Position numbers and translations under genes: made by a program. Under the pieces are notes generated by a model that had not been told where the DNA came from, made no database searches, and saw nothing but the letters and a program-made list of their open reading frames with translations. A stretch of 64,000 nt of DNA from Paenibacillus nanensis (GTDB lineage Bacteria > Bacillota > Bacilli > Paenibacillales > Paenibacillaceae), in the NCBI RefSeq assembly GCF_003583765.1, contig NZ_QXQA01000001.1, forward strand, positions 558,001 to 622,000. The letters are read 5' to 3'. Every line of letters starts with the position of its first letter. The first letter of the stretch is position 1. This document shows, piece by piece, positions 52,630 through 61,859 of the stretch.

Positions 52630-53655
52630 ATGATCGTCAGATTCGGCTTTGTCGCGATGAGCCTGCTTCTGGAGAATGCGTCTCCGTCAAAGACGATGAC
52701 GTTTACAGCGTTCTCCAAGCTGGATGATCGGGAAGCCGCTATTCGAAAGCTGGAACGTATCGCAGAAGAAAATTTAAAAAACACGCTGCGCATCTTGAAG
52801 CACAGCAAAGCTCATGATATTGCCATGTACCGCTTTTCATCCAAGCTGATTCCGCTTGCTACACATGAAGCTCTTCAAGACTGGGATCCGTATAAAGCCA
52901 CGGCTTTGTCCGGCGCGTTTCGCGAGGTCGGGCACTATGCGACGCAGAGCGGGATTCGAACGTCGTTCCATCCCGATCACTTCTGCGTTTTCAGCACCCC
53001 GCGGCCCGAAGTGCTCAAAAATTCGATAAAGGATTTGGAGCATCATGTGCGGATGCTGGAGTTGATGGAGCTTGACGAGAGATCGAAAAACAATATTCAT
53101 ATGGGCGGTGCTTACGGCAATAAGGAAGCGGCGGGCGAACGCTTCGTCGAACAATTCGGCGCGCTTCCAGACCGGTGCAGGCACCGGGTAACGCTAGAAA
53201 ATGACGACAAAACCTTTAATGTGATAGAGACGCTCGCGGCAGCGGAAACCGTGTCCGTGCCGATGGTGCTTGATATTCATCATCATGCAGTTAATCCGGG
53301 CGAATTGGAGGAGGACGAGCTGCTTGCGGACGTATGGCCTCGAATCGCCGGAACATGGAGGAAGGAGAGAGAGCGTCTCGGACTTACGGAATCCGAGCTT
53401 CCTCCGAAGATTCATGCTTCCAGTCCAAAAAGCGCGACGGATCCCCGCGGCCATGCCGACAATGTGGAGCCTGAGCCGCTGCTTCGATTTCTGCAAAGGG
53501 CTGCCCGCGAAACCGGACATCTCGACTGCATGCTCGAGGCAAAAAATAAAGATGCCGCACTGCTGCAATTAATGGAGGATTTCAAACAACTGGAAGCGAA
53601 AGGAGAAGGCGTGAAGATTTTGAATGGAGCAAGCGTAGAAATCTCGCCTATATAG
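52630..53655 (+). CDS. uvsE: UV DNA damage endonuclease
   Basis: A 341-residue TIM-barrel repair enzyme that nicks DNA 5' of UV photoproducts. Segments seen: VRFGFVAMSLLLENASPSKT at the start, RLS-like MYRFSSKLIPLATHEAL, SFHPDHFCVFSTPRPEVL, NNIHMGGAYGNKEAA, RVTLENDDKTF, and MVLDIHHHAVNP with metal-binding His. The start ATG at 52630 has GGGGAG 13 bases upstream, in the 3' end of the preceding gene. Such enzymes are common in Bacillus-type spore formers, where they support spore UV resistance. The downstream TSUP gene is only 5 nt away. Confidence 0.93.
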   Translation: MIVRFGFVAMSLLLENASPSKTMTFTAFSKLDDREAAIRKLERIAEENLKNTLRILKHSKAHDIAMYRFSSKLIPLATHEALQDWDPYKATALSGAFREVGHYATQSGIRTSFHPDHFCVFSTPRPEVLKNSIKDLEHHVRMLELMELDERSKNNIHMGGAYGNKEAAGERFVEQFGALPDRCRHRVTLENDDKTFNVIETLAAAETVSVPMVLDIHHHAVNPGELEEDELLADVWPRIAGTWRKERERLGLTESELPPKIHASSPKSATDPRGHADNVEPEPLLRFLQRAARETGHLDCMLEAKNKDAALLQLMEDFKQLEAKGEGVKILNGASVEISPI

Positions 53656-53660
53656 CCGGC

Positions 53661-54479
53661 ATGGAATGGGTTATCCTCGTTTTGCTAGGCGCCCTGGCGG
53701 CGATATTCGGCAGCATCGTTGGACTGGGCGGGGGCATTATCATTGTACCCGCCTTACTGTACATAGCGCCCTCTCTTATCGGTTCGCCGATCGATCATGC
53801 AACGGCCGTAGGCATTTCATTATCCGTGCTCGTCATCACCGCGCTTTCCTCTACGATATCTTATTCGAAGAAGAAGCTGGTAGATTTCCGCAGCGCGCTG
53901 CTGTTTTTTATGACAAGCGGTCCCGCTGCAATTCTCGGAGCAGCGATAACGGGCTACCTACAGGCGGGCATGTTCCAGCTGGTGTTTGGCGTTTTTATTT
54001 TATTGATGGCGGGTCTGCTAATTGCTCGCGATTATATGAAACCGTTTACGAAAGAATGGCCGATCAAGCGGGAGCTGATCGATGCTTCGGGAGAGCGGCA
54101 TACATACAGCTACGGAACGCTGCCGGCGCTCGCAATCGGCGTCGGCGTCGGCCTGATCTCCGGATTATTCGGCATTGGCGGAGGCTCGCTGTTCGTTCCG
54201 CTTATGGTCCTGCTGTTTCGTTTCCCGCCGCATGTCGCGACCGCCACATCGATGTTCGTCATCTTCCTGTCCTCCCTATTAGGAAGCGGCATGCATATCG
54301 CGCTCGGCGAGATCAATTGGCTGCTCGTTTCCGCCCTTATACCCGGAGCCTGGATCGGCGGCAAGCTAGGCGCCCGCATCGCTCTCCGGATGAGCGGCAA
54401 AGGACTGCTATGGCTGCTTCGCGCGACGTTGGTTCTTCTTGCGGCTCAGCTAATAATCGAGGGAATACGCGAGCTCTAA
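53661..54479 (+). CDS. TSUP-family (TauE/SafE) membrane transporter
   Basis: A 272-residue membrane protein with eight or so helices in two homologous halves. Each half carries the conserved GLGGGIIIVPAL or GIGGGSLFVPLM motif, GATAVGISLSVLV-like and HVATATSMFVIFLSSLLG. Family members export sulfite, sulfoacetate or related anions. The ATG at 53661 has no clear Shine-Dalgarno but follows uvsE by 5 nt, so coupling is possible. The ligand cannot be assigned. Confidence 0.85.
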   Translation: MEWVILVLLGALAAIFGSIVGLGGGIIIVPALLYIAPSLIGSPIDHATAVGISLSVLVITALSSTISYSKKKLVDFRSALLFFMTSGPAAILGAAITGYLQAGMFQLVFGVFILLMAGLLIARDYMKPFTKEWPIKRELIDASGERHTYSYGTLPALAIGVGVGLISGLFGIGGGSLFVPLMVLLFRFPPHVATATSMFVIFLSSLLGSGMHIALGEINWLLVSALIPGAWIGGKLGARIALRMSGKGLLWLLRATLVLLAAQLIIEGIREL

Positions 54480-54623
54480 TTGCTGAAAAGCGTGCAACTT
54501 AAGCCGGATTGAAACGTAAAAAACGGATGGACTAGAAATGATTGACGAGGACATTCATTCGGGAGTAAGGCTAACAAATTATTTATTCCATATCATTATT
54601 AATCGCAAAGGGTGTGTAAAATC

Positions 54624-55478
54624 GTGAATGACGGGAATAACGCGCCAATCGTAGGCGGAAAGAGCTTTACCGCTGTCGCGATCAACTGCGCGGCAAAAGC
54701 CGGAGAATGGGCGATGACGAAGCTCGGCAATTACACGAGCCTGGAGCTTAAATATTCGGCGCATGATCTGGTAACCGAAGTAGATAAAGGCTCGGAGCGT
54801 CTTATTCGGAAGCTTGTCGCTACTCATTTCCCCGATCACTCCTTCCTGGGTGAAGAAGGGGTCGAGCCGGGACCGGAAGCTTCCGCAAAGGCGCTTGAGG
54901 AAGCGCGGGATTCGGAATATTTATGGATTGTCGATCCGATCGACGGAACGACGAATTTTGTGCATGGATTTCCGTTTTTTTGCGTATCGATCGCATTGGC
55001 GTATCGCGGAGAGGTCATCGTAGGCGTTGTCTACGATCCGGCAAGAGACGAGCTTTTTGTCGCAGAGAAAGGCAAGGGCGCTTACGTCCATGGGAAAAGA
55101 ATGAGCGTTTCTTCGGAGCAAACCCTGAGGGAAAGTCTGGTCGCAACAGGCTTCCCGGCTGACCATCGCTATGCGCTGCCGCTCAACATAAAGGGAATTG
55201 GAGAAATTGCCCCGAGGGTTCGCAATCTTCGGACGGCGGGCTCTGCGGCGCTGCATATGGCGTATGTGGCTGCCGGCCGGCTCAGCGGCTTTTGGGAAAT
55301 CGGACTGAACAGCTGGGATCTGGCGGCTGGCGCTTTGCTCATTCAGGAATCAGGCGGTCTCGTTACGGATACGAAAGGCGGAAGCTACTCGCTTGACGTG
55401 CGCAATGTCGTTGCAACGAACGGCCATATGCATACCGAGCTGCTGGACGCGCTTGAGCAGGCGGGAGCTCATGAGTAA
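54624..55478 (+). CDS. Inositol monophosphatase family phosphatase
   Basis: A 284-residue lithium-sensitive-type phosphatase. Metal-binding motifs: TEVDKGSE, HSFLGEEGVEP, WIVDPIDGTTNFVHGFP (signature, Asp-Pro-x-Asp-Gly-Thr) and NSWDLAAGALLIQESGG. Substrates in the family include inositol phosphates, 3'-phosphoadenosine phosphate and fructose-1,6-bisphosphate; this one is unassigned. The start is read as GTG 54624 (AAAGGG 11 bases upstream), with GTG 54612 as the alternative. It overlaps the next start by 1 nt, a TAATG junction. Confidence 0.86.
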   Translation: MNDGNNAPIVGGKSFTAVAINCAAKAGEWAMTKLGNYTSLELKYSAHDLVTEVDKGSERLIRKLVATHFPDHSFLGEEGVEPGPEASAKALEEARDSEYLWIVDPIDGTTNFVHGFPFFCVSIALAYRGEVIVGVVYDPARDELFVAEKGKGAYVHGKRMSVSSEQTLRESLVATGFPADHRYALPLNIKGIGEIAPRVRNLRTAGSAALHMAYVAAGRLSGFWEIGLNSWDLAAGALLIQESGGLVTDTKGGSYSLDVRNVVATNGHMHTELLDALEQAGAHE

Positions 55479-56641
55479 TGGCTCGCCGGCTCCGCTTGTC
55501 CCTTGCCGCCGTCATGCTCGCCGCGCTTGTGTCGTCATGCTCCGGTAACGATAACGATAATGCTCCTAAGTCTTCGGGGGACGCGGCGCCGACTGCTTCG
55601 GGTCCGCCAAACCCAACGAAGGCTGCAGAGACACCGGCTCCAACCGAGCATGACGAACCGGTGGAGGCCGACGAGCCTTACCGTGTGGTTGCGGCAGGAT
55701 TGCGCATCCCATGGGCGATCGAATTTGCGGATGATGTCATCTATGTAAGCGAGCGGGAAGGGAATATCGTTAAAATCGAAAATGGCGAAATGAAACGGCA
55801 AGCCGTAAGGCTAACCAAAGCAGTCCGGCATGAAGGAGAGGGCGGCTTTCTCGGTCTGCTGCTTGCTCCGGATTTCGCGGAGACCGGCCTTGCTTACGCT
55901 TACCATACTTATCAGGATAACGGCAAAACCTTCAACCGAATCGTGCTGCTTAAGCTCGAGGGCTCGGAATGGGCGGAGCAGAGGGCGCTGCTGGAGAAGA
56001 TTCCGGGAGATATGTACCATAACGGCGGCCGTCTGGCGTTTGGTCCGGACGGCATGCTGTATGCCACAACCGGCGATGCTGAGGAAAGGGCGCTCTCGCA
56101 GGATAAAAACAGCTTAGCAGGCAAGATTCTTCGGATGACGCCGGAGGGAGAGATACCTTCCGATAATCCGTTTGGGCAATCTTACGTCTATTCATACGGT
56201 CATCGGAATCCGCAGGGAATCGCCTGGACAAAGGCTGGCGTGATGTACAGCACGGAGCACGGGCCGTCAGGGCAGCCTGGCGGCCATGATGAGATCAATA
56301 AGATTGAGCCAGGGCGTAATTACGGCTGGCCTTCGATTATAGGCGATGCGGCTCAAGCCGGCATGGAAACGCCGCTGTACCATACAGGCGACGAAGCGAT
56401 TGCGCCTTCCGGCACCATTGTTGACGATCAGGGAAGGCTGATTATCGCCGCTCTGAGAGGGGAAGCGATCTACCGCTATACGCTGGAGACGGGCAAGATG
56501 GAAGTGCTGCACGAGGGAGAGGGGCGAATCCGGGACTTGGAGCTTCGCGGCGGCAAGCTCTACTTGATTACAAACAACCGGGACGGCCGCGGGCAGCCGT
56601 CGGCGACGGATGACCGGCTCATTGCTATGGATTATACGTAG
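55478..56641 (+). CDS. Lipoprotein PQQ-type sugar dehydrogenase (glucose/sorbosone dehydrogenase family)
   Basis: A 387-residue beta-propeller protein. A lipoprotein signal (about 1-22, lipobox VSSC) and a Pro/Thr/Glu-rich linker (to about 65) precede the propeller with LRIPWAIEFADDVIYVSERE, GEGGFLGLLLAPDF, NGGRLAFGPDGMLYATTGDA and YGHRNPQGIAW. Family members oxidise aldose sugars with PQQ; no PQQ synthesis genes are here, and some homologues lack activity. It is coupled to the phosphatase gene by a TAATG junction, which is unusual. A strong terminator follows. Confidence 0.8.
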   Translation: MARRLRLSLAAVMLAALVSSCSGNDNDNAPKSSGDAAPTASGPPNPTKAAETPAPTEHDEPVEADEPYRVVAAGLRIPWAIEFADDVIYVSEREGNIVKIENGEMKRQAVRLTKAVRHEGEGGFLGLLLAPDFAETGLAYAYHTYQDNGKTFNRIVLLKLEGSEWAEQRALLEKIPGDMYHNGGRLAFGPDGMLYATTGDAEERALSQDKNSLAGKILRMTPEGEIPSDNPFGQSYVYSYGHRNPQGIAWTKAGVMYSTEHGPSGQPGGHDEINKIEPGRNYGWPSIIGDAAQAGMETPLYHTGDEAIAPSGTIVDDQGRLIIAALRGEAIYRYTLETGKMEVLHEGEGRIRDLELRGGKLYLITNNRDGRGQPSATDDRLIAMDYT

Positions 56642-56668
56642 AAATAAGAGAACAGCTCTCGGGATAAG

Positions 56669-56710
56669 GCGGCTCAAGGCGCGCAATGCGTGCTTTGAGC
56701 CGCTTTTTTT
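56669..56710 (+). terminator. Terminator of the phosphatase-dehydrogenase operon
   Basis: GCGGCTCAAGGCGCGC (56669-56684) pairs over 16 bp, with two G-T pairs, with GCGTGCTTTGAGCCGC (56688-56703), followed by TTTTTTT. Confidence 0.95.
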
Positions 56711-56812
56711 GCGCTCATTTCTTTCTGTTTTCCCGGGTTCTCATGGAGAGTAATTTTTCTATCTATTGGAAAAATAATGATCATGAATACGTGACACGAA
56801 GGAGTCTTAGCT

Positions 56813-57919
56813 ATGTCTAATCCAAATGTAGGAATCCGGACGTTTCCTATGTACTGCATTGTGTTACTGGGGCTCGGGCTTATGAACCACGTAATCGTGC
56901 TTCCTCCGCTCCTCCAATCGGCGAAGAGAGACGCTTGGATCAGCGTGCTTGCCGTATTGATACCTTATTTGATTTGGATCGCAATCATGCACTATGTGAT
57001 GAAGCAAACGAATCAACAGCCGATTCTCGATTGGGTCCGGCAGCAGCGGTTTGGACGCGCGGTCAGCGGAGCGCTCCGCATCATCTTGATGGGATATTTG
57101 TTTTTGATCGGCGCGGTAACCGTAAAGGAAACGATCAACTGGACGCATGGGTCCTATTTGCCGCGAACGCCGGACTTCATACTCAGCGCCGCATTGCTGC
57201 TGCTTTGCTTTTTCGCTGCATGGGCCGGCCTTCAAGCAATCGCCATCGTCTCGGGCATCCTGCTGCCCTTTGTCATTCTATTCGGCGATTTTGTGATGAG
57301 CGCGAATCTCCCGCGCAAGGAGTACATTTTGCTTACTCCTATGTTCGAGGACGGATGGAAGCCGGTGCTGGAAGGATGCGTGTATATCGGAGGAGGGCTC
57401 GCAGAGCTGTTCGTCCTTGTCATCGTTCAGCATCATCTGAAATCGAAGCAGCGGCTGTGGTCTGTGAGCCTGTTAGGGGCTTCGCTCGTCATTCTAACGG
57501 CAGGGCCCGTCATGGGGGCGATTGCCGAGTTCGGGCCGTTTGAAGCGGCGGATCTGAGATACCCCGCTTACGAGGAATGGAGGCTTGTCAGAATTGGCCG
57601 GTACATTCAGCACGTTGACTTCTTATCGATTTATCAATGGCTTTCCGGCGCCTTCGCCCGAATATCGGTCTCCTTGCTGCTGATGACAGAGCTGGCAGCC
57701 GGCGGACCGAAGGGAACGCGGGGGAAGATCTGGCTGTCCTCGCTTAGCCTTCTATTCGTTATTTTGGTGGTGCTTCCGATTAGCGATATTCAGTTTTTAG
57801 CTTTTTTGAAAATGGTGTACTTGCCTGTGTCGCTATATACGGCAACAGGCGTGCTTATCGTGCTGTTCGTAATGGCATTCGTTCATTCGATCCGAACGAG
57901 GAGGAAGACTCATGGCTGA
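56813..57919 (+). CDS. Spore germination protein, GerAB/GerKB type (permease-like)
   Basis: A 368-residue integral membrane protein of the amino acid-polyamine-organocation superfamily, the B subunit of a nutrient germinant receptor in the spore inner membrane. About ten helices; GLGLMNHVIVLPPLLQSAKR and DAWISVLAVLIPYLIWI are typical N-terminal segments. The ATG has GGAG eight bases upstream. It is first of a B-A-C operon and overlaps the next gene by 8 nt. The germinant is unknown. No clear sigma-G promoter was found. Confidence 0.92.
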   Translation: MSNPNVGIRTFPMYCIVLLGLGLMNHVIVLPPLLQSAKRDAWISVLAVLIPYLIWIAIMHYVMKQTNQQPILDWVRQQRFGRAVSGALRIILMGYLFLIGAVTVKETINWTHGSYLPRTPDFILSAALLLLCFFAAWAGLQAIAIVSGILLPFVILFGDFVMSANLPRKEYILLTPMFEDGWKPVLEGCVYIGGGLAELFVLVIVQHHLKSKQRLWSVSLLGASLVILTAGPVMGAIAEFGPFEAADLRYPAYEEWRLVRIGRYIQHVDFLSIYQWLSGAFARISVSLLLMTELAAGGPKGTRGKIWLSSLSLLFVILVVLPISDIQFLAFLKMVYLPVSLYTATGVLIVLFVMAFVHSIRTRRKTHG

Positions 57920-59357
57920 TACTCAAAACATTACGCCCGCTGCCGTCCATGAATTGCTCCAAGGAAATGACGATGTCCAGATGAAACGCTGCGAGCTTGA
58001 TAGCGGAGAACTGCAGCAAACCGTGCACCTGGCGTATTGCGAAGGCATGGTGCATACCAATCAAATCAACCGGTTTATTCTGCCGGGACTAACCACGCTG
58101 TTGCCGGTCACAAAAGGCGGGCTGGAGCTCGATAAGAAGTGGGATGTGCAAAAAATCCAACAAATCGAGGATGTCATCTATCTGGTGTTTTCGGGCCAGC
58201 TCATCATTGTCATCGAAGGACTGGACGTCGCCTTTGCGATGGATATCGCCAACATTCCGCAGCGTCAGCCGGAGGAATCTAGCGCGGAAATGTCGATCAA
58301 AGGCCCTCGGGACGCCTTCACGGAGGAGCTCGCCACGAACGTTGCGCTGGTGCGTAAGCGTCTCCGCACCAATTCATTGCGCTGCGAGCGTTTTAAGATC
58401 GGCAAGCGAAGCAAAACCGACGTGGCACTGCTGTTCATAGAGGATATCGCAAGACCGGAGATGATCGAAGAAGCGAGGAGACGTCTGCGAAGCATCAATA
58501 AGGATATACTGCTGGGCGGAAGTCCCCTCGAGGAGCAGCTCGCGGATAATAAATATTCGTTGTATCCGCTTCTTAGCTATACAACACGACCAGACTTCGT
58601 CGTCGATTCCCTGATACGCGGAAGATTCGCCGTCATTGCGCAAGGAGCTCCGACAGCGGTGCTCGCGCCGGGCAATTTGTTCTATATGCTTCGTTCGCCG
58701 GAGGATTCCTATTTCTCCTATCTCCCGGCCACCTTCAGCTTGATATTCCGCTATTTAGGTCTGGTGGCCGCATTGCTTCTTCCCGGATTTTACATCGCGG
58801 TTACGTCTTACAATGTGGAACAGATTCCGTTTCCGCTGCTTGCCACCATCGGCTTATCCCGTATGGGCCTCCCGTTTCCGGGACCTTTAGAGGCTTTTCT
58901 TATGGTCATAATGTTTGAAATCTTTCGGGAAGCGGGCGAACGGCTGCCCAAAGCGGTCGGGTCGACGGTCGCTGTAGTCGGCGGAATCGTGGTCGGCGAA
59001 GCGGCGATCCGCGCCGGCCTCACTTCCACGACCATGATCGTTGTTGCCGCCATGACGGGCGTCGCCAATTTCACCATCGTGAATCAAACGCTCGTATTTG
59101 CGGTAAGCATCAGCCGTCTTTTTATTATGATTTGCTCTTCCTTCCTTGGGGTGTACGGGTTCATACTCGGACTGATCGCAACGTTGTTGTACCTTGCCAC
59201 GCTCAAATCGTACGGCTTGCCTTATTTGGCCCCCTTGTCGCCGGTTACGTGGAGGGATGTCAAGTTTGTGCTCGCACGTATCCCTTGGGTGAAAAAAAAC
59301 AAGCGTCCGAAGATGCTGCGAACGACCGATGACACGCGGCAGGAGAGGAGGAGTTGA
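57912..59357 (+). CDS. Spore germination protein, GerAA/GerKA type
   Basis: A 481-residue A subunit of the receptor. A soluble N-terminal half (about 1-255) with DVQMKRCELDSGELQQTVHL and FTEELATNVALVRKRLRT precedes the conserved LSYTTRPDFVVDSLIRGRFA and about five helices (from ~285). GGIVVGEAAIRAGLTSTTMIVV is in the membrane part. It overlaps gerAC-type gene by 4 nt. It works with the B and C subunits as a ligand-gated complex. Confidence 0.94.
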   Translation: MADTQNITPAAVHELLQGNDDVQMKRCELDSGELQQTVHLAYCEGMVHTNQINRFILPGLTTLLPVTKGGLELDKKWDVQKIQQIEDVIYLVFSGQLIIVIEGLDVAFAMDIANIPQRQPEESSAEMSIKGPRDAFTEELATNVALVRKRLRTNSLRCERFKIGKRSKTDVALLFIEDIARPEMIEEARRRLRSINKDILLGGSPLEEQLADNKYSLYPLLSYTTRPDFVVDSLIRGRFAVIAQGAPTAVLAPGNLFYMLRSPEDSYFSYLPATFSLIFRYLGLVAALLLPGFYIAVTSYNVEQIPFPLLATIGLSRMGLPFPGPLEAFLMVIMFEIFREAGERLPKAVGSTVAVVGGIVVGEAAIRAGLTSTTMIVVAAMTGVANFTIVNQTLVFAVSISRLFIMICSSFLGVYGFILGLIATLLYLATLKSYGLPYLAPLSPVTWRDVKFVLARIPWVKKNKRPKMLRTTDDTRQERRS

Positions 59358-60523
59358 GCATGCTCCGTTTCGGGAAGGCGGCTATTGCTTCCGCCGTTTT
59401 TGCGCTCCTCTTATCCGGCTGCTGGGATTTGAAGGATTTGCAGGAGGTGAACTATGTCAGAGCATTAGGGTTCGATCTGAAAGGGAAGGAATTCATCGTC
59501 TATGCGCAGATGCTGGATTTCAGCTCGATCGCCAAGGCCGAAGGCGGAAAAGGGCAGCAGGCGCCGGCTTGGATTGGCATCGGACGCGGGGAGACGCTAA
59601 CCGATGCGTTCTCGGATGTGTATCGTACGGCGCAGCTGAGGTTGTTTTACGGTCATGTGAGCGCGATTGTGATCGGAGAGAAGCTGCTTGAAAACAGGGA
59701 TAAGCTAAAAGAAATTTATGAGGTCCTCAGCCGGTATTTCGAAATTCGGTATACCCCATGGATATTCGGAACCGCTCAACCGGTCGATAAGCTATTGGCC
59801 GTCACCTCGCTGTTCAGCTTCTCCCAAAACGTAACGGTCATGCATCAGCCGCAAGAGACCTACAAACAAAGGTCGTTCATCCGCCCGATTACCATGCGCC
59901 AATTTAACGTGGATCTACGGGAGCCGGGAAAAACGACGCTGCTGCCATCGCTGGCAGTAAGCGAAAACAGCATGAAACGAGGCGAGAAAAGCACCGGAAT
60001 GCTGGAAATGAACGGCGCGTATATCATCAATAGCAAAGACCAGTATCGTGGATGGGTCTCTTACGAAACAATAAAAGGTATCCCATGGGTGGAACCGGAA
60101 ACCATCCGCGCGCCGGTCATCCTAAAATCAAAGGGAGAGATTGAGGCATCCTTATTTCTGGAACGTCCAAAAATTAAAATAAAGCCTCATATCGAGAACG
60201 GACTGGCGACCTATACGATGAGGGTTGAGCTTACCGGGAATATGACGGAGATGGTGAAACCGATGACAGAGTCCGACATCGAAAGGAAGGCGGAGGAAGA
60301 GGTAAGGCGTGAGATTTTGAGCGTATTCCGCGAAGGCCTTAAGCGGAAAGCGGACCTGCTTCAGCTGGAGCAAGCATTGTACAGGCAAAATGTTCGGGAA
60401 TGGAAGAGGCTGAGCAGTCAAGGGCTTGCGGAACCGAAGGCAGATTCGCTAAAGGACGTCAAAGTCATCGTAAAGGTAAATCGGACAGGGAAAACGAAGA
60501 GCCGGGATGTGGAGCGCTGGTAA
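59354..60523 (+). CDS. Spore germination protein, GerAC/GerKC type (lipoprotein)
   Basis: A 389-residue lipoprotein subunit. The signal FGKAAIASAVFALLLSGCWD has the lipobox LSGC, and the mature protein begins with the nearly invariant CWDLKDLQEVNYVRALGFD. DAFSDVYRTAQLRLFYGHVSAIVIGE and a C-terminal Ger(x)C domain follow. ATG starts in a 4-nt overlap with the A gene. Last of the operon; a terminator hairpin follows. Confidence 0.95.
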   Translation: MSMLRFGKAAIASAVFALLLSGCWDLKDLQEVNYVRALGFDLKGKEFIVYAQMLDFSSIAKAEGGKGQQAPAWIGIGRGETLTDAFSDVYRTAQLRLFYGHVSAIVIGEKLLENRDKLKEIYEVLSRYFEIRYTPWIFGTAQPVDKLLAVTSLFSFSQNVTVMHQPQETYKQRSFIRPITMRQFNVDLREPGKTTLLPSLAVSENSMKRGEKSTGMLEMNGAYIINSKDQYRGWVSYETIKGIPWVEPETIRAPVILKSKGEIEASLFLERPKIKIKPHIENGLATYTMRVELTGNMTEMVKPMTESDIERKAEEEVRREILSVFREGLKRKADLLQLEQALYRQNVREWKRLSSQGLAEPKADSLKDVKVIVKVNRTGKTKSRDVERW

Positions 60524-60525
60524 AC

Positions 60526-60565
60526 GAAAAATCGACACCCGTCTGCGAGCAGTCGGGTGTCGTTG
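60526..60565. terminator. Bidirectional terminator between ger operon and convergent gene
   Basis: CGACACCCG (60533-60541) pairs with CGGGTGTCG (60554-60562). AAAAA before it gives a U-tract on the minus strand. Confidence 0.8.
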
Positions 60566-60577
60566 TCGTAATGCATA

Positions 60578-61183
60578 TTAACGGCTAAAAGCCGCCGGGA
60601 ACTGCTGAATGATGCCGGTCGTCATCGTATCGGCCATCTGAAGCGCTTGAGGCTCGATCTGGTCATTTAACGCGACGTTCTCGGTATAGTTTCCGGTCAC
60701 CCGGGAGGAGACTTCGCTGCTAAGAAGCCTCAGATGCTCATAGAGCATCCTTCTCCATTCCTCTCTAGACCAGTGAGGGTTAATACGGCTTAGAAACTCA
60801 GCGATGGCGTCGGCATTGGCGAACCAGCGCCTATTCGCGTCCGCCGCCGCTGCCTGCTGATTGTCCCGGAGCGCCTTGACGAGCTCCGCCGCAATCGTGA
60901 GATGGTTTCGCAGCAGGTCCCCGAACCTTTCCGCAACGGCCGCTCCATACAAGGGTCTTAGAACGGCCTCGAAATCAACCGCATTCCGGAGCAGTCTTTC
61001 CGTCGTGACGTTTTCGTCCGGCTGCCTGCCTATAATACTGTTTACCGTTAACCTCGTCCAATAGACATGCTGCTCCCACAGAGTCCGGAGCGTTTGATTC
61101 AGCGTTACCTTCGAAGGCGTCCATGTAAAGGGAAACACCTGACGATAAGGGGAATTCCAATAGGCTTGGAAGTAATTGTACAT
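60578..61183 (-). CDS. Helical protein of unknown function
   Basis: A 201-residue protein, strongly helical, with no signal or membrane segment. LWEQHVYWTRLTVNSI (about 35-50) and MLYEHLRLLSSEVSSRV (about 145-161) look like two copies of one motif, each followed by an Asn- and Asp-rich helix, which suggests an internal duplication. H-x-x-x-x-x-x helix patterns (NHLTIAAELVKAL) may bind a metal or ligand. I recognise no family with certainty. Neighbours are the germination operon (convergent) and an acetyltransferase. Single gene. Confidence 0.7.
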   Translation of the reverse strand: MYNYFQAYWNSPYRQVFPFTWTPSKVTLNQTLRTLWEQHVYWTRLTVNSIIGRQPDENVTTERLLRNAVDFEAVLRPLYGAAVAERFGDLLRNHLTIAAELVKALRDNQQAAAADANRRWFANADAIAEFLSRINPHWSREEWRRMLYEHLRLLSSEVSSRVTGNYTENVALNDQIEPQALQMADTMTTGIIQQFPAAFSR

Positions 61184-61303
61184 GGTTTTCTATGCTCCTC
61201 ATTCCTTCGTTTTTATAATATATAGGCGTATTCCCATTTGTGTGCAGCCTATAGGAAGAGGAAGCGGAAGCATCGGCAGGTCGGAGAACGGCCTCTCAGC
61301 CAA

Positions 61304-61345
61304 CAAAAAAAGGAGGGCGAGCCTCAATCTGAGGTCCGCCTCTCC
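61304..61345 (-). terminator. Terminator of the hemL-acetyltransferase transcript
   Basis: GGAGGGCGAGCCTC pairs with GAGGTCCGCCTCTCC with two small mismatches; the A-run at 61304-61311 gives the U-tract on the minus strand. Confidence 0.75.
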
Positions 61346-61362
61346 CTGTTCAGTTCCACTCG

Positions 61363-61845
61363 TTACTCAATCATGCGATACATGAGGATATCATCGACAT
61401 ACTGTCCATTGATAAAAAATTCCCCCACCAGCTTGCCTTGAACGCCGAAGCCGCATTTCGTATAAAACGAGACAGCCGGCTCGTTTGTGGACATGACGCG
61501 GAGGGACAGCTTTTTTTTGCCGTTCGCCTTGCCCCATTCGTAGGCAAAGTCGAGCAGCCGGCGGCCGATTCCAAGTCCGCGGAATCGGTCGTTAACGGCA
61601 ATAACAAGCTCCACGACATGCGCGTTCGACGGGGTTTTGAGCGGCTGCTTCAAGCTGACATAGCCGCAGAGCGCATCGCCCAGCACGCAGACGAGCTGCG
61701 AGCCCGGAGGGTTGTAGCCGGCGTACTCCTCCGGGCTTTCCCAGTGAAGGGAAGCGGGGGCGTTCTTGTCGTTCCATACCGTGTTGTTCAAATCAACGAG
61801 CCCCTGCAGGTCGCGCTGTTCCGATAGACGGATGATTGGATCCAT
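61363..61845 (-). CDS. GNAT-family N-acetyltransferase
   Basis: A 160-residue acetyltransferase. VIAVNDRFRGLGIGRRLLDF is the acetyl-CoA binding motif, and AVSFYTKCGFGVQGKLVGEF is the C-terminal strand-helix. It starts 14 nt after the hemL stop on the same strand and should be co-transcribed. The acceptor is unknown; ribosomal-protein or small-molecule acetylation are the common family roles. Confidence 0.87.
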   Translation of the reverse strand: MDPIIRLSEQRDLQGLVDLNNTVWNDKNAPASLHWESPEEYAGYNPPGSQLVCVLGDALCGYVSLKQPLKTPSNAHVVELVIAVNDRFRGLGIGRRLLDFAYEWGKANGKKKLSLRVMSTNEPAVSFYTKCGFGVQGKLVGEFFINGQYVDDILMYRMIE

Positions 61846-61859
61846 ACGGGCGAAGCCTC

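Noticed and set aside
53666-54502. A 278-residue frame overlapping the TSUP gene
   Set aside because: It is Arg-rich and without a known fold, whereas the other frame has clear TSUP motifs and membrane helices.
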